Source: Pseudomonas sp. G.S.17 (GTDB lineage Bacteria > Pseudomonadota > Gammaproteobacteria > Pseudomonadales > Pseudomonadaceae). From it: a stretch of DNA of 64,000 bases. Under the pieces are notes generated by a model, which searched no databases, was not told where the DNA came from, and was given only the letters and a program-made list of their open reading frames with translations. The stretch covers positions 3,965,501 through 4,029,500 of the forward strand of contig NZ_CP151076.1 of assembly GCF_038096165.1 (NCBI RefSeq). Reading direction: 5' to 3'. Made by a program: the position numbers and the translations under genes. Shown piece by piece: positions 25,684-36,712 of this stretch. Numbering within the stretch: position 1 is the first letter of the stretch; the number at the start of each line of letters is the position of its first letter.

Positions 25684-26024
25684 AACTTTGGCTCTTCATC
25701 ACGTACCGGGTGCGCAGCCGCCGGAACACTGTGCGGAGCTTCACCTTCGGGTGTGCGAGGCGCAGGCCAATCGGCAAACGGCCAGGGTTTCTGGTCGCTG
25801 TGAAAGGTGCCGTAACGGCCGATCTGGGCCAGGAACTGGCTCAGACTGTCGCCGAAGTTCATCAGGCTGCCACTTGGCGCGCCGTAGATAAGCCGATAAC
25901 ACAATTGCACCAGCACAACGCCCGCCAGGACGACTTCGGCGACGTGCCAGACCAGCACAAACAGCACCATCCAGAGGACGCGCAGCAAAATCGACTCATG
26001 TTGCTTGAGTTTGGAATCGTTCAA
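25680..26024 (-). CDS. DUF4389 membrane protein
   Basis: A 114-residue protein with one or two N-terminal membrane helices (LLRVLWMVLFVLVWHVAEVV and the following segment) and a Pro-rich cytoplasmic tail. The motif RLIYGAPSGSLMNFGDSLSQ matches DUF4389. The function is unknown. The start is a TTG at 26024 preceded by GGGAGAG; no ATG in frame gives a sensible product. It lies 28 bp after gpsA and overlaps sixA, forming a gpsA-DUF4389-sixA operon. Confidence 0.85.
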   Translation of the reverse strand: MNDSKLKQHESILLRVLWMVLFVLVWHVAEVVLAGVVLVQLCYRLIYGAPSGSLMNFGDSLSQFLAQIGRYGTFHSDQKPWPFADWPAPRTPEGEAPHSVPAAAHPVRDEEPKL

Positions 26025-26052
26025 GACACTCTCCCGCAAACAAAATAGGTAT

Positions 26053-27078
26053 TCAGTTGAAACCGGTGGTGGAAATGAAGTCGACATCGGTCTTGGGTTC
26101 GGCACGCATGAGCTGCTCGATGACCTGTTTCAGGGTACGACCCTCGAAAAGAATAGCGTGCAACCCTGCGACCAGCGGCATATAGACCTGAAGCTCGTCC
26201 GCCTTGACTTTGAGCACCTTGAGGGTATTGACCCCTTCGGCCACTTCACCCAGACGGTTGACCGCTTCATCCAGACTCAAGCCCTGTCCCAGGGCGAAAC
26301 CAACCTGATAGTTGCGGCTTTTCGGCGATGAACAGGTCACGATCAAATCACCGACGCCCGCAAGGCCGAGAAAGGTCATGGGGTTCGCACCTTGATTGAC
26401 CGCGATACGGGTCATTTCCGCCAGCGCCCGGGTAATCAGCATGCTCTTGGTGTTTTCCCCCATTTCCAGCGCGACCGCCATGCCAGCGATAATCGCGTAG
26501 ACGTTCTTGAGCGCCCCGCCCAACTCCACGCCAAAGCGATCCGCACTGGCATACACCCGGAATGTGCGACCGTGCAAAGCTGCCTGCACCTGCTGGCACA
26601 ACTCCTCGTCCTCACTGGCGACCACGGTGGCAGTCAACGCATGCTCGGCGATTTCCCGGGCCAGATTCGGCCCCGACAACACGCCAATCCGCGCTTGCGG
26701 TGCGATTTCTTCAAGGATCTGGCTCATCAGCTTGAAGGTATTCGCCTCTATGCCCTTGGTCAGGCTGACCAGCATCTTGCCGCTCAAGCGCTGCACATGC
26801 GGGACCAGCACTGAACGCAAGGCGCTGGAAGGCAAGGCGACGAAGACCAGCTCGCTGCCGTCGAGCGTGGCGGCCAGGTCTGTGGTCGGTTCGACTTCAG
26901 GACGAACCTTGATGCCTTTGAGATAGCGAGGATTCTCGCGATTGACGCGAATCGCCTCGGCCTGTTCCGGATCGCGCATCCATTGACGGACCTGACGCCC
27001 GTTTTCTGCCAACAGGTTGGCAATGGCCGTACCGAAGCTGCCGCCGCCTAGAACCGCGACTGGTTGCTGTGTGGTCAT
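26053..27078 (-). CDS. gpsA: Glycerol-3-phosphate dehydrogenase [NAD(P)+]
   Basis: A 341-residue protein with the N-terminal dinucleotide-binding motif [19 protein letters not shown], the catalytic-domain segment [15 protein letters not shown] (catalytic Lys in LKN) and the substrate-binding segment [19 protein letters not shown]. It reduces dihydroxyacetone phosphate to sn-glycerol-3-phosphate for phospholipid synthesis in the cytoplasm. ATG 27078 ([12 protein letters not shown]) matches family N-termini and follows GGATGG; an ATG four codons upstream has no ribosome site. Confidence 0.97.
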   Translation of the reverse strand: MTTQQPVAVLGGGSFGTAIANLLAENGRQVRQWMRDPEQAEAIRVNRENPRYLKGIKVRPEVEPTTDLAATLDGSELVFVALPSSALRSVLVPHVQRLSGKMLVSLTKGIEANTFKLMSQILEEIAPQARIGVLSGPNLAREIAEHALTATVVASEDEELCQQVQAALHGRTFRVYASADRFGVELGGALKNVYAIIAGMAVALEMGENTKSMLITRALAEMTRIAVNQGANPMTFLGLAGVGDLIVTCSSPKSRNYQVGFALGQGLSLDEAVNRLGEVAEGVNTLKVLKVKADELQVYMPLVAGLHAILFEGRTLKQVIEQLMRAEPKTDVDFISTTGFN

Positions 27079-27327
27079 AAAACCATCCATCTAGAGCCAT
27101 CTGATTTTGGCGATGGCGGCATTATACGGAGCGTTGCAGCGTCAGCCAGCGACAAACTGTGTCACGGCGCCGCTCATTAGCTGTATTTCATCCCCGCCGC
27201 GCCGACGACCGGGGGCAAGTTCCATGGAAATAAGCCACGTCTTGGTTCCCATGCGCGACTATTACTGGAATCATTGCGACCACCGGCGATTGGAAAACTT
27301 CGCTGCACGACAGGAATCACCGGGCGG

Positions 27328-28245
27328 ATGAGTATGGATACAGCGTTGGGCTTATGGATCGGACATCTGGGCTGCATCGTCACCGGCCTGCTGCTGGCGA
27401 ACAGCGCGTGCGCAGCCGACGTCCTGTTGACGGCCACCGAAGACAGCCCCTTGGTGCGAGCCTTTGTCAGCGACCTGGCCCAGCGGCGGCCCGAAGATTC
27501 CGTGCGTTTCGCCACAACTGGCAAGCTGCCCGTGCCCGGCAAAATCCCGGAACATACCCGCCTGATCCTGCTTGATCCGGGTAGCCTGGATTGGCGTCTG
27601 CTGGACAGCCAGGGCCCGGCGACGCTGGTGCTGCGCATCAGCCGGATCGAGGCCCATCAGCGCCTGGCAGAGAAACGCCCGCCAAACCTGAGCCTGTTGT
27701 GGAGCGACCCGCCCGTCTCGCGGCAGCTCAAACTGATCCGGCAACTGTTGCCGCAAGCCAGACAAGTCGGCGTGCTGTTCGACAGTGACAGTCAGTTCCT
27801 GCTCAAGGAAACGCGCCACGCTGCCGTGCCGCTGGGCTTGAAGATCGTGTCCCAATCCTGGCGATCTGTCGCCGACAACCGCCCACTGAACGCATTGCTG
27901 AGTCGCAGCGACGTCCTGCTCGGGCTGGACGATATTGAGCTGTACAACACCAGGACCGCCAAGAACCTGTTGCTCAGCAGCTATGCGCAACAACTGGCAC
28001 TGCTCGGCCCCAACGCAGGTTTCGTCACCGCTGGAAGCCTGGCCAGCACCTACAGCGACCAGCACGATTGGCTCGACACCCTTGATGCACTGCTGGATAC
28101 CCCTCCCGCCAGTTGGCCGCGCGCGTTCTACCCCCCGTATTTCAAGGTTGTGAGCAACCCTCGGGTCGCACGCTCGCTCGGCATCGCCCCCATCAATGAC
28201 GCTGCGCTGACCGCGTATCTGACCGATGCGGAGCGCCAGCCATGA
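27328..28245 (+). CDS. Periplasmic ABC-type substrate-binding-like protein
   Basis: A 305-residue exported protein. A signal peptide ([20 protein letters not shown], cleavage near ACA-AD) precedes a two-lobed binding-protein fold similar to ABC_sub_bind proteins: lobe segments [14 protein letters not shown] and [25 protein letters not shown]. No transporter genes are nearby. The stop overlaps the start of the hybrid kinase (ATGA), so it is probably a ligand-binding partner presenting a signal to that kinase. The start is ATG 27328; 27334 is also possible. The ligand cannot be inferred. Confidence 0.85.
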   Translation: MSMDTALGLWIGHLGCIVTGLLLANSACAADVLLTATEDSPLVRAFVSDLAQRRPEDSVRFATTGKLPVPGKIPEHTRLILLDPGSLDWRLLDSQGPATLVLRISRIEAHQRLAEKRPPNLSLLWSDPPVSRQLKLIRQLLPQARQVGVLFDSDSQFLLKETRHAAVPLGLKIVSQSWRSVADNRPLNALLSRSDVLLGLDDIELYNTRTAKNLLLSSYAQQLALLGPNAGFVTAGSLASTYSDQHDWLDTLDALLDTPPASWPRAFYPPYFKVVSNPRVARSLGIAPINDAALTAYLTDAERQP

Positions 28246-30173
28246 ATAAACGCCGCCAATGGGACATCAACACCCGCACCCAGATGATCAGCCTCGGGCC
28301 TGCGCTGCTGTTGACGCTGCTGCTGATCAGCTTTTTCACCTTCGTGCGGATCCAGGACCTGCGCCAGGAGGTCAACCACACCGGTCAGCTAATCGCCAAC
28401 CAACTGGCTCCCGCGTCGGAATACGGGGTGATTGTCGGCAATGACGAGGTGCTCAGGGGGTTGATGCGCGCCACCTTGTCCACGCCTCATGTGCGTTTCG
28501 TAGAAGTGCAGGACAGCGCCAACAATGTCCTGGTGTTCGTCGAGCAGCCCGGCAGGAATGGCGGCAACTCCAAACAGGTGGAGATTTTCCAGGCGCCGAT
28601 TCGCGCCCAGCGGATCAAGCTCAGCAACGATTTCCTCGGTGCGCGCGCAGAAGTGGCGAAGCCTGTGGAAGATTATCTGGGCCGGGTTTTGGTGGGCATG
28701 TCCAACGATGCGTTCAGCGAGCGGCAGCAGGAGATCCTGCTCAAGGCCGGCATTCTGGCGCTGTTCGCGCTGCTGTTCACCTTCCTGCTGGCCCGCCGCC
28801 TGGCCTCCAGCCTGTCACAACCGATCAGTGACATGGGCGACGCGGTCAAGGCCATCCAGCAAGGCGATTACAACACGCCGCTGCCGGTGCCCGACGACGC
28901 CGAGCTGGGTGATCTGGCGCGGCATATCAACAACCTGGCTTTCAACCTGGAAAAAGCCAGCCGTGAACAGCAGCAGTCCATCGATCAGCTGATTCAGGCC
29001 AGGGAAGAAGCCGAACGGGCCAACCGGGCCAAATCCGATTTTCTGGCGATGATGAGCCACGAACTGCGCACCCCCATGAATGGCGTGCTGGGCATGTTGC
29101 AGCTGCTGGAAACCACGCGCATGACCGAGGAACAGACCGAGTACGCGGCGCTGGCGACCGAATCCACGGAACATTTGCTCAAGGTCATCAACGATATTCT
29201 CGATTTCTCGCGGATCGAACGTAACGCCCTGCAAATGGAGAACATCGCGTTCAATCTAGCCGAGGTGATGACCACTTCGACCCAGGCGTTCCAGCACAAT
29301 GCCCAGCAACGGGGGCTGGCGCTGCAACTGGATCTGCAGGCCGGGCTTCGCTCTTTCAATGTCTCTGGCGACCCGACCCGGCTGCGCCAGATCCTGGTCA
29401 ACCTGATTGGCAACGCCCTGAAATTCACTGAAACCGGCAGTGTCTGTGTCCAGGCCGGTTGCCAGGAACTGGAAGCACAGCGCGTGCTGTTCACCTGCAC
29501 CGTTCGCGACAGTGGCATCGGGATTTCGGCAGATCGCCTGGAGTCGATGTTCGATGCTTTCCAGCAAGCCGACAGTTCAATCTCCCGGCGCTACGGCGGC
29601 ACCGGCCTGGGCCTGCCGATTGCGCGCACTCTGGCCGAGCGCATGGGTGGTGTCCTCAGCGCCAGGAGCGAGGAAGGTCTGGGCTCGACCTTCACGCTGG
29701 AGCTTGCGCTGACCCGCTTGCCGGCGGAGGTTGCCGATCCGTCCGGGGCTTCGGCTGGACATGGAGATGACGACGGCGAGGACCGCTGCGTGTTGCTGGT
29801 GGAGGATAATCCGGTCAATCGCACGGTGGTTCAGGCAATGTTGCACAGCCTCGGTTTTCAGGTGCACGTCGCCACCGATGGCGACCAGGCTGTGAGCATG
29901 GCGGGCAGTGGCAACTACGCAGTGATTTTCATGGATTGCCGACTGCCGGTCATGGACGGCTATGAAGCGACCCGCCGCATTCGCCAGCTTCCGGGGCTGG
30001 AACAGGTGCCGATCATTGCCCTGACCGCCAACGCATTGCAGGGCGATCGCGACGCCTGTTTACAGGCGGGGATGAACGATTACCTGGCAAAGCCCTTTAA
30101 ACGTACTGATTTGCAGCAGGTTTTACAGCGCTGGCTGTCCTTTCGGACATCTGCGACTGGCGATAAATGCTAA
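28242..30173 (+). CDS. Hybrid sensor histidine kinase (PA1611-like)
   Basis: A 643-residue hybrid kinase. It has a TM helix at about 18-36, a periplasmic domain of about 130 residues, a second TM at about 166-184, HAMP, HisKA with H273 ([17 protein letters not shown]), HATPase ([17 protein letters not shown]) and a C-terminal receiver with D565 ([11 protein letters not shown]). No Hpt domain is present, so phosphate must pass to a separate Hpt protein. Its place just upstream of fabA-fabB matches P. aeruginosa PA1611, a kinase reported to interact with RetS in the Gac network; orthology is inferred from position and architecture. It is translationally coupled to the binding protein. Confidence 0.92.
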   Translation: MNKRRQWDINTRTQMISLGPALLLTLLLISFFTFVRIQDLRQEVNHTGQLIANQLAPASEYGVIVGNDEVLRGLMRATLSTPHVRFVEVQDSANNVLVFVEQPGRNGGNSKQVEIFQAPIRAQRIKLSNDFLGARAEVAKPVEDYLGRVLVGMSNDAFSERQQEILLKAGILALFALLFTFLLARRLASSLSQPISDMGDAVKAIQQGDYNTPLPVPDDAELGDLARHINNLAFNLEKASREQQQSIDQLIQAREEAERANRAKSDFLAMMSHELRTPMNGVLGMLQLLETTRMTEEQTEYAALATESTEHLLKVINDILDFSRIERNALQMENIAFNLAEVMTTSTQAFQHNAQQRGLALQLDLQAGLRSFNVSGDPTRLRQILVNLIGNALKFTETGSVCVQAGCQELEAQRVLFTCTVRDSGIGISADRLESMFDAFQQADSSISRRYGGTGLGLPIARTLAERMGGVLSARSEEGLGSTFTLELALTRLPAEVADPSGASAGHGDDDGEDRCVLLVEDNPVNRTVVQAMLHSLGFQVHVATDGDQAVSMAGSGNYAVIFMDCRLPVMDGYEATRRIRQLPGLEQVPIIALTANALQGDRDACLQAGMNDYLAKPFKRTDLQQVLQRWLSFRTSATGDKC

Positions 30174-30230
30174 ATTGCGGCAGTCTTGGTAGCCGTATCG
30201 ACAATCGACGTCGGCCGGATGATAAATTTC

Positions 30231-30246
30231 AGTGCACAAGTGTGCT
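30231..30246. promoter_or_regulatory. Palindrome upstream of fabA, possible regulator site
   Basis: AGTGCACAAGTGTGCT is an imperfect inverted repeat 148 bp before fabA. fabAB in Pseudomonas is known to be controlled by the TetR-type regulator DesT in response to acyl-CoA. This site is a candidate, but its match to the DesT consensus could not be verified. Confidence 0.35.
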
Positions 30247-30393
30247 TTCATTTCCCTTGTGCTGTGACTTTCACTACAACGCAATAGTCTATGAGTAGGC
30301 TGCCGACAGAGTCCTGGCGAGTCAGCCGGCCAGGACTGGATCCTGGGGCACATGGCGCCCCACCCTGCCGCACCAGATTATTGAGGAGCTCGC

Positions 30394-30909
30394 ATGACCA
30401 AACAAAACGCCTTTACCCGGGAAGACCTGCTGCGCTGCAGTCGCGGCGAGCTGTTCGGCCCAGGTAATGCGCAACTGCCCGCCCCCAACATGCTGATGGT
30501 TGATCGCATCACCCACATCAGCGAAGGCGGCGGCAAGTACGGCAAGGGTGAATTGGTCGCCGAGCTGGATATCAATCCAGACCTGTGGTTCTTCGCCTGT
30601 CACTTCGAAGGCGACCCGGTAATGCCAGGCTGCCTGGGCCTTGATGCCATGTGGCAGCTGGTCGGTTTCTTCCTCGGCTGGCAGGGTTTGCCGGGCCGTG
30701 GTCGTGCACTGGGCTCGGGTGAAGTGAAATTCTTCGGCCAGGTGCTGCCAACTGCAAAGAAAGTCACCTATAACATCCAGATCAAACGTGTCCTCAAAGG
30801 CAAGTTGAACCTGGCCATCGCTGATGGCTCGGTCACTGTCGACGGTCGCGAGATCTACACCGCCGAAGGCCTTCGGGTCGGCGTCTTTACCTCCACTGAC
30901 AACTTCTAA
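30394..30909 (+). CDS. fabA: 3-hydroxydecanoyl-ACP dehydratase/isomerase FabA
   Basis: A 171-residue dehydratase-isomerase that makes trans-2- and cis-3-decenoyl-ACP, the branch point of anaerobic unsaturated fatty acid synthesis. Catalytic His70 ([13 protein letters not shown]) and Asp84 (LGLDAMWQL) are at the expected positions. The ATG follows GAGGAGCTCGC. It is 11 bp upstream of fabB in the standard fabAB operon. Confidence 0.98.
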   Translation: MTKQNAFTREDLLRCSRGELFGPGNAQLPAPNMLMVDRITHISEGGGKYGKGELVAELDINPDLWFFACHFEGDPVMPGCLGLDAMWQLVGFFLGWQGLPGRGRALGSGEVKFFGQVLPTAKKVTYNIQIKRVLKGKLNLAIADGSVTVDGREIYTAEGLRVGVFTSTDNF

Positions 30910-30920
30910 GGGTTATCCGC

Positions 30921-32141
30921 ATGCGCCGCGTCGTTATCACTGGTCTGGGCATCGTTTCGTGCTTGGGCAATGACAAAGAGACCGTCTCCGCCAACCTGCG
31001 TGCAAGCCGCCCTGGCATCCGTTTCAATCCGGAATATGCCGAAATGGGTCTGCGTAGCCAGGTTTCCGGCTCCATTGACCTCAACCTCGAAGAACTGATC
31101 GATCGCAAGATCTATCGCTTCGTCGGCCATGCGGCAGCTTATGCCTACCTGGCCATGAAAGACGCCATCACTGATTCGGGCCTGACCGAGGAGCAAGTCT
31201 CAAATCCTCGCACTGGCCTGATCGCCGGCAGCGGCGGCGCGTCGACACTGAATCAGATGGAAGCGCTGGATATCCTGCGCGAAAAAGGCGTCAAGCGCGT
31301 CGGTCCGTATCGCGTTACGCGGACCATGAGCAGCACGGTTTCAGCCTGTCTGGCCACGCCGTTCAAGATCAAGGGCCTGAACTACTCCATCGCATCGGCC
31401 TGCGCCACCAGTGCTCACTGCATCGGCAACGCGATGGAACAGATTCAGATGGGCAAGCAGGACATCGTTTTTGCCGGCGGTGGCGAAGAAGAGCATTGGA
31501 GCCAGTCGTTCCTGTTCGACGCCATGGGCGCACTTTCCAGCCAGTACAACGAAACTCCGGAAAAGGCTTCCCGTGCCTACGACGCCAAGCGTGACGGTTT
31601 CGTCATTGCGGGCGGCGGCGGCATGGTCGTGGTCGAAGAGCTGGAACACGCTCTGGCGCGCGGCGCGAAGATCTACGCCGAAGTCGTTGGCTACGGCGCT
31701 ACGTCCGATGGCTACGACATGGTTGCGCCAAGCGGCGAAGGCGCCATCCGTTGCATGCAGATGGCCCTGTCCACTGTGGAAGGCCCGATCGACTACATCA
31801 ACACTCACGGCACTTCGACTCCGGTCGGTGACGCGAAAGAGATGGAAGGCGTGCGCGAAGTGTTCGGCACCAACGCTCCAGCCATCAGCTCCACCAAAAG
31901 CCTGTCCGGTCACTCTCTGGGCGCCGCCGGCGTTCACGAAGCGATCTACTGCATGCTGATGATGGAAGGCAACTTCATGGCCGGCTCAGCCAACATCGAC
32001 GAGCTGGACCCGGTTGTCGCTGATATGCCGATCCTGCTCAAGACCCGGGAAGATGCAAAAATCGACCAGGTCATGAGCAACAGCTTCGGCTTCGGCGGCA
32101 CCAACGCCACGCTGGTAATGAAGCGCTGGCAGGGCAAGTAA
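30921..32141 (+). CDS. fabB: Beta-ketoacyl-ACP synthase I FabB
   Basis: A 406-residue condensing enzyme with active-site Cys161 ([12 protein letters not shown]), histidines in [11 protein letters not shown] and [12 protein letters not shown], and the Gly-rich C-terminus [12 protein letters not shown]. It elongates cis-3-decenoyl-ACP and so commits carbon to unsaturated fatty acids. It is co-transcribed with fabA and followed by a clear terminator. Confidence 0.98.
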   Translation: MRRVVITGLGIVSCLGNDKETVSANLRASRPGIRFNPEYAEMGLRSQVSGSIDLNLEELIDRKIYRFVGHAAAYAYLAMKDAITDSGLTEEQVSNPRTGLIAGSGGASTLNQMEALDILREKGVKRVGPYRVTRTMSSTVSACLATPFKIKGLNYSIASACATSAHCIGNAMEQIQMGKQDIVFAGGGEEEHWSQSFLFDAMGALSSQYNETPEKASRAYDAKRDGFVIAGGGGMVVVEELEHALARGAKIYAEVVGYGATSDGYDMVAPSGEGAIRCMQMALSTVEGPIDYINTHGTSTPVGDAKEMEGVREVFGTNAPAISSTKSLSGHSLGAAGVHEAIYCMLMMEGNFMAGSANIDELDPVVADMPILLKTREDAKIDQVMSNSFGFGGTNATLVMKRWQGK

Positions 32142-32165
32142 TTCGCCCCGCTTCGCAGCTGTCAG

Positions 32166-32192
32166 AAAGGCGCCTCTTGAGGCGCCTTTTTT
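32166..32192 (+). terminator. Rho-independent terminator of fabAB
   Basis: The stem AAAGGCGCC / GGCGCCTTT with a TCTTGA-containing loop is followed by a T-run, 25 bp after the fabB stop. Confidence 0.93.
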
Positions 32193-32260
32193 ATTGGGTC
32201 GATTCAGCCTATGCAGGTAGGATATTTCCTTTTGCATGCGCGCCCAGCCGAGAAACCCTG

Positions 32261-33112
32261 ATGCTAACGATCAAACCCCGCGCCGAAGACGTCGAAGGCC
32301 AACCCATTCTGCGTCCCCTGCCCTCGGCCAAATGCCGCAGCGTCGGGCCATTCGTGTTTTTCGATCACATGCTGGAAACCACCTACGCGCCGGGAACCGG
32401 CATGAACATTCGCCAGCACCCACATATTGGTCTGTCGACCCTTACCTACCTGTTCGAAGGCCGCCTGCTGCACAAGGACAGCCTCGGCAGCGACCAACAG
32501 GTTGATGCGGGCGAAGTCAGCTGGATGACTTCAGGCGCAGCCATTGCCCACATCGAACGCACGCCCGACGATCTGCTGGCCAGCGGCTCCAGGATGCATG
32601 GTCTGCAAATCTGGCTGGCGTCGCCCAAGGCTTTTGAATCAGGCGCAGGCCATTACAATCATCACCCGGCAAGCAGCCTGCCGGTCAGTGATGAGATGGG
32701 CATCCGGATCCGCATGATTGCCGGCAGCGGTTTTTGCCTGACCTCGCCGGTGCCCGTGTTGTCGCCGACGCTCTACGCCGAACTGCACATGCAGACCGCC
32801 ACGACGCTGCTGATCCCCACTGAACATGCGGAGCGGGCGCTGTATGTGCTCAGTGGCGAGGCATCATTGGATGGCGAAGCTGTAGAAACCCGCAGCCTGA
32901 TCGTGCTCGATGCAGGCCAGGAAGTGACGCTATGCGCGCAGAGCGAATGTCACGCAGTACTCATCGGCGGCGCCGCGCTGGACGGCCCACGGCGCATGAA
33001 CTGGAACTTCGTCGCCAGCGATCCGGCGCTGATCGAAACGGCCCGCCAGCGTTGGGCGGCTGGAGACTGGCCAACGGTGTCGGGGGAAACGGGCAGGATT
33101 GAGTTGCCGTGA
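32261..33112 (+). CDS. Pirin family protein
   Basis: A 283-residue bicupin. The N-terminal cupin has the family signature (LPSAKCRSVGPFVFFDHM) and metal-ligand histidines in IRQHPHIG, with further ligands near AIAHIERTP. Bacterial pirins bind Fe or other metals and some act as quercetin dioxygenases or redox regulators; the activity here is unknown. ATG 32261 follows CGAGA; upstream in-frame codons would begin inside the fabB terminator. It is a single gene with no evident partners. Confidence 0.92.
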   Translation: MLTIKPRAEDVEGQPILRPLPSAKCRSVGPFVFFDHMLETTYAPGTGMNIRQHPHIGLSTLTYLFEGRLLHKDSLGSDQQVDAGEVSWMTSGAAIAHIERTPDDLLASGSRMHGLQIWLASPKAFESGAGHYNHHPASSLPVSDEMGIRIRMIAGSGFCLTSPVPVLSPTLYAELHMQTATTLLIPTEHAERALYVLSGEASLDGEAVETRSLIVLDAGQEVTLCAQSECHAVLIGGAALDGPRRMNWNFVASDPALIETARQRWAAGDWPTVSGETGRIELP

Positions 33113-33170
33113 ACGCAGAAGAGCCTTGGGAGATTTATTCGCGAACGATGATAAGGCGCAAAGCGTGCCG

Positions 33171-33252
33171 TTGGAGGCTTGCCCGCGAAGAACGATAACG
33201 CAGTGTGTCTGGTTCACCGGGGCGCCTGGTTCGCGGGCAAGCCTCGCTCCAA
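33171..33252. repeat. REP pair (TTGGAGGCTTGCCCGC type)
   Basis: The arm at 33171-33189 is inverted at 33230-33252 (TTCGCGGGCAAGCCTCGCTC). It is the same class and spacing as the pair at 25123-25205. Confidence 0.85.
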
Positions 33253-33271
33253 CGGATTCAGCGCCGACCTT

Positions 33272-33411
33272 GTGGGAGCGGATTTATCCGGGAGGACGTC
33301 GGGGCAGCCATCGAGATAGTCAGAGCCTGTCCCGGCCTCCTCGCGAATGAATTCGCTCCCACAATTGCGAAATCGGCGCGATCTGTAGGACCGGATTTAT
33401 CCGGGAGGACG
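33272..33411. repeat. Cluster of further REP arms
   Basis: A GTGGGAGCGGATTTATCCGG arm at 33272-33291, an inverted arm TCGCGAATGAATTCGCTCCC at 33341-33360, and a GTAGGACCGGATTTATCCGG arm at 33386-33405 lie together. They belong to different REP classes and may be a mosaic of successive insertions. With the pair to its left, this fills the 400-bp gap between the pirin and hydrolase genes; no gene is seen. Confidence 0.75.
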
Positions 33412-33511
33412 TCGGTGCAGTCAACACATCGGCGGCGCCTGAGGGTTGCCTCCAAACATCGAATCCCCCTCAGGTTCGTCACCAGGCGTACGCCATACCG
33501 GTGAAACTGAA

Positions 33512-34243
33512 TCAGTCCTTGAACACTTCATCCAGCAGATTATGCATCGATGCGAACGCACGTTTCGCGGTCTTGGCGTCGTACATCATCTTGCCTGGAG
33601 TCTGTGCCTCAGGATCGGTGAATGAATGCACAGCGCCGCCGTAGCTGGTCAGCTGCCAATCGATGCCTGCAGCGTCCATCTCAGCTTCAAAGACTGGCAA
33701 TTGCTCTTTCGGTACCAGGGGATCGGCAGCACCGTGCAGAACCAGAACCGAGCCTTTGATGTTGTTCGCATCAGCCGGATTCGGCGTGTCCAGGGTGCCA
33801 TGGAACGACACGGCGGCTTTCAGATTAGCGCCGGCGCGAGCCAGTTCCAGTGAGCAGCAACCCCCGAAGCAGAAGCCAAACGTAGCGACTTTGTCGGCAT
33901 CGACCGGCGCGTCGGTCTGGCTCAGCAGTTGCTCAAGAGCCGCCTGCATGCGCTTGCGCAGTTCAGCGCGGTCATTCTTCAGGGGCATCATTGCAGCACC
34001 CGCTTCATCGCCGTTTTGCGGGCGAGTGCCTTGCCCGTAAAGGTCCACCAGCAATACCACATAACCCTGCTCGGCCACGGACTGGGCGATTTTCTCGGCA
34101 CCTTCGCTGACACCCATCCAGTTGGGCGCCATCAACAGGCCCGGACGTGACGAAGCGTCGCCGGAGTCAAACACCAGACGGCTTTCGTACGGCTGGCCAT
34201 CGATCTGATACACCACGGAACTGACAGTAACGTTGCTGCTCAT
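33512..34243 (-). CDS. Dienelactone hydrolase family protein
   Basis: A 243-residue alpha/beta hydrolase with the dienelactone-hydrolase nucleophile motif GFCFGG (Cys125) and a C-terminal catalytic-His motif YGGAVHSFTDPEA. Members open dienelactones or related esters; without ring-cleavage genes nearby the substrate is unknown. ATG 34243 follows GAGGAGTCAGCG; an ATG six codons upstream was rejected. It lies downstream of the htpG terminator. Confidence 0.93.
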   Translation of the reverse strand: MSSNVTVSSVVYQIDGQPYESRLVFDSGDASSRPGLLMAPNWMGVSEGAEKIAQSVAEQGYVVLLVDLYGQGTRPQNGDEAGAAMMPLKNDRAELRKRMQAALEQLLSQTDAPVDADKVATFGFCFGGCCSLELARAGANLKAAVSFHGTLDTPNPADANNIKGSVLVLHGAADPLVPKEQLPVFEAEMDAAGIDWQLTSYGGAVHSFTDPEAQTPGKMMYDAKTAKRAFASMHNLLDEVFKD

Positions 34244-34290
34244 CGCTGACTCCTCAATCATTGAACGAAAAATGCACGGACCAAAATCAG

Positions 34291-34313
34291 AAAACCCGCC
34301 GAAGCGGGTTTTT
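34291..34313 (-). terminator. Terminator of htpG
   Basis: On the minus strand AAAACCCGC-TTC-GCGGGTTTT is followed by TCTGATTTT, 14 bp past the htpG stop. Confidence 0.88.
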
Positions 34314-34326
34314 GTAACACGTCGAG

Positions 34327-36231
34327 TTAAACCGACAGTTCAACGAGCAGCTTGTTCAGCCTGCGCACGTAAGCAGCCGGATCTTTCAGGCTGTCACCTG
34401 CAGCCAGCGCCGCCTGATCGAACAGAATGTGCGACAGATCGCCGAAGCGTTCTTCGCTCTGCTCGGCGTCCAGCTTGCCAATCAGCGGGTGGGCCGGATT
34501 GAATTCGAAGATCGGCTTGGAGTCCGGAACCTTCTGCCCGCTGGCTTCGAGGATCTGGCGCATCTGCATGCCCAGATCAGCCTCGCCAATGGCCAGGATC
34601 GCCGGAGAGTCGGTCAGGCGATGGGAAACCCGCACTTCACTGACGGACTCGCCCAGCGCAGCTTTCAAACGCTCGATAAGACCTTCCTTATCCTTGGCGA
34701 TTTCTTCCTGAGCCTTCTTGTCCTCTTCGGAATCAAGCTTGCCCAGATCCAGATCACCACGTGCCACATCGACAAAACCCTTGCCGTCGAAGTCGCTGAG
34801 ATAGCTCATCAGCCACTCATCAATGCGATCGGTCAACAGCAGCACTTCGATGCCTTTCTTGCGGAAGACTTCAAGGTGCGGGCTGTTTTTGACCTGGGCG
34901 TAGGTCTCGCCGGTCAGGTAGTAAATCTTGTCCTGACCTTCCTTGGCGCGAGCCAGGTATTCGGCCAGGGCAACGACCTGCTCGCCGCCCTCTTCGTGGG
35001 TCGAAGCGAAACGCAGCAGGCCGGCGATTTTTTCCTTGTTGGCGAAATCTTCTGCCGGGCCTTCTTTCATGACCTGACCGAAGTTCTTCCAGAACCCCTT
35101 GTATTGCTCAGGCTCGTTCTTCGCCAGTTTTTCCAGCATGTCCAGCACACGCTTGGTCAGCGCAGACTTCATCGAATCGATGATCGGGTCTTTCTGCAGG
35201 ATTTCCCGGGACACGTTCAGGGACAGGTCATTGGAGTCGACCACGCCCTTGATGAAGCGCATGTACAGAGGCAGGAACGACTCGGCCTGATCCATGACGA
35301 ATACGCGCTGCACGTACAGCTTCAAGCCACGCGGCGCTTCACGTTGATACAGGTCGAACGGAGCACGGGCCGGCACGTAGAGCAGCGAGGTGTATTCCAG
35401 CTTGCCTTCAACCTTGTTATGGCTCCAGCTCAGCGGGTTCTCGAAGTCATGGGCAACGTGCTTGTAGAATTCCTGGTATTCCTCATCCTTCACTTCAGTG
35501 CGTGAACGGGTCCAGAGTGCACTGGCGCGGTTGACGGTTTCCCATTCAACGGCGGGCGCTTCTTCGCCTTCGGCAGCGGCCTGTTCTTTCGGCAGCTCGA
35601 TCGGCAAAGCGATGTGATCGGAGTACTTCTTGATGATGTTGCGCAGACGGTAGCCGTCGGCAAATTCATCTTCAGCACTTTTCAGGTGCAGGACGATACG
35701 CGTGCCGCGCTCGGCTTTTTCCAGGGTAGCGACTTCGAATTCGCCTTCACCCTTGGAGGACCAGTGCACGCCTTCGCTGGCAGGCGCGCCCGCACGGCGG
35801 CTGAATACTTCGACTTGATCGGCAACGATGAAAGCCGAATAGAAGCCCACGCCGAACTGACCGATCAGGTGTGAATCCTTTTTCTGATCGCCAGAAAGGT
35901 TCTTCATGAAATCTGCAGTGCCGGATTTGGCGATGGTACCCAGATGGGTGATCACATCTTCCCGGCTCATGCCAATGCCGTTGTCTTCGAGAGTGACGGT
36001 TTTCGCGTCCTTGTCGAAGCTCACACGGATTTTCAGCTCGGCGCCGCCTTCAAGCAGGTCCGGTTTGGACAGTGCTTCGAAGCGCAGTTTATCGACGGCG
36101 TCAGAGGCGTTCGAGATCAATTCGCGAAGGAAAATTTCCTTGTTGGAATACAGCGAATGGATCATGAGGTGCAGCAGTTGCTTTACCTCGGTCTGGAAGC
36201 CCAGGGTTTCCTTTTGAGTTTCCACACTCAT
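34327..36231 (-). CDS. htpG: Molecular chaperone HtpG (Hsp90)
   Basis: A 634-residue Hsp90. The N-terminal GHKL ATPase has [16 protein letters not shown] (catalytic Glu and Mg-binding Asn), DNGIGM, and the lid region [15 protein letters not shown]. Middle and C-terminal dimerisation domains follow to the usual length. It folds client proteins in the cytoplasm, especially under stress. ATG 36231 ([10 protein letters not shown]) matches family N-termini; an ATG two codons upstream also fits the GGAG site. No heat-shock promoter was identified with confidence. Confidence 0.97.
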   Translation of the reverse strand: MSVETQKETLGFQTEVKQLLHLMIHSLYSNKEIFLRELISNASDAVDKLRFEALSKPDLLEGGAELKIRVSFDKDAKTVTLEDNGIGMSREDVITHLGTIAKSGTADFMKNLSGDQKKDSHLIGQFGVGFYSAFIVADQVEVFSRRAGAPASEGVHWSSKGEGEFEVATLEKAERGTRIVLHLKSAEDEFADGYRLRNIIKKYSDHIALPIELPKEQAAAEGEEAPAVEWETVNRASALWTRSRTEVKDEEYQEFYKHVAHDFENPLSWSHNKVEGKLEYTSLLYVPARAPFDLYQREAPRGLKLYVQRVFVMDQAESFLPLYMRFIKGVVDSNDLSLNVSREILQKDPIIDSMKSALTKRVLDMLEKLAKNEPEQYKGFWKNFGQVMKEGPAEDFANKEKIAGLLRFASTHEEGGEQVVALAEYLARAKEGQDKIYYLTGETYAQVKNSPHLEVFRKKGIEVLLLTDRIDEWLMSYLSDFDGKGFVDVARGDLDLGKLDSEEDKKAQEEIAKDKEGLIERLKAALGESVSEVRVSHRLTDSPAILAIGEADLGMQMRQILEASGQKVPDSKPIFEFNPAHPLIGKLDAEQSEERFGDLSHILFDQAALAAGDSLKDPAAYVRRLNKLLVELSV

Positions 36232-36712
36232 GGTCATCAAACTCCAATCAGATGGCAAAGCCACCAGACAAGACATGAATCTGTGTCGGGCGGCGGGTAG
36301 TCATCAAAGTGGGGGCTGGGACCGGGATTTCAAGGGCGCGCAATTGCGCTTCGACGATTCTTCGACCGCTGCCCACGCAATGAATGGCGCGAGAAGGCCA
36401 ATCCCAAGGATTTTCTCGGCATAAGGCAGCACCGGTGTCATGCCATTTGGGTTGGCGCGCATGCCGCCCGAGCCGAAACCCGGCAATCAGGCAACGCCGC
36501 AGGAGGAGCGCCTGACACGCTCAAGCACCACGGTTTCACGCATGCGCGGCGTTCATTTCCTGGCAGTAATAGTTGCAAAATGCTTCGGTGCCGTCGCGGA
36601 TTCAACGCGAAGCCCTTGATACGCAAACACAATCTATCTGAGCGGTGGCCGGAACTTAATGAAAAGCCCAGTGTTCGAAGGCTCGTAGATATTCAATAAG
36701 GAGAAACACCCC
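36232..36712. other. 480-bp gap without a supported gene
   Basis: No frame here has both a good start and recognisable content. A short leftward frame (about 36304-36486) encodes a hydrophobic peptide (EKILGIGLLAPFIAWAAVEE) but starts at TTG or at an ATG without a convincing ribosome site. The right end must contain the promoter of the following lipoprotein gene, whose AAGGAG ribosome site is clear. Confidence 0.5.

Noticed and set aside
36304..36486. Short leftward hydrophobic frame between htpG and the small lipoprotein gene
   Set aside because: It starts at TTG or at an ATG without a clear ribosome site and has no recognisable relatives; kept only as a possibility.
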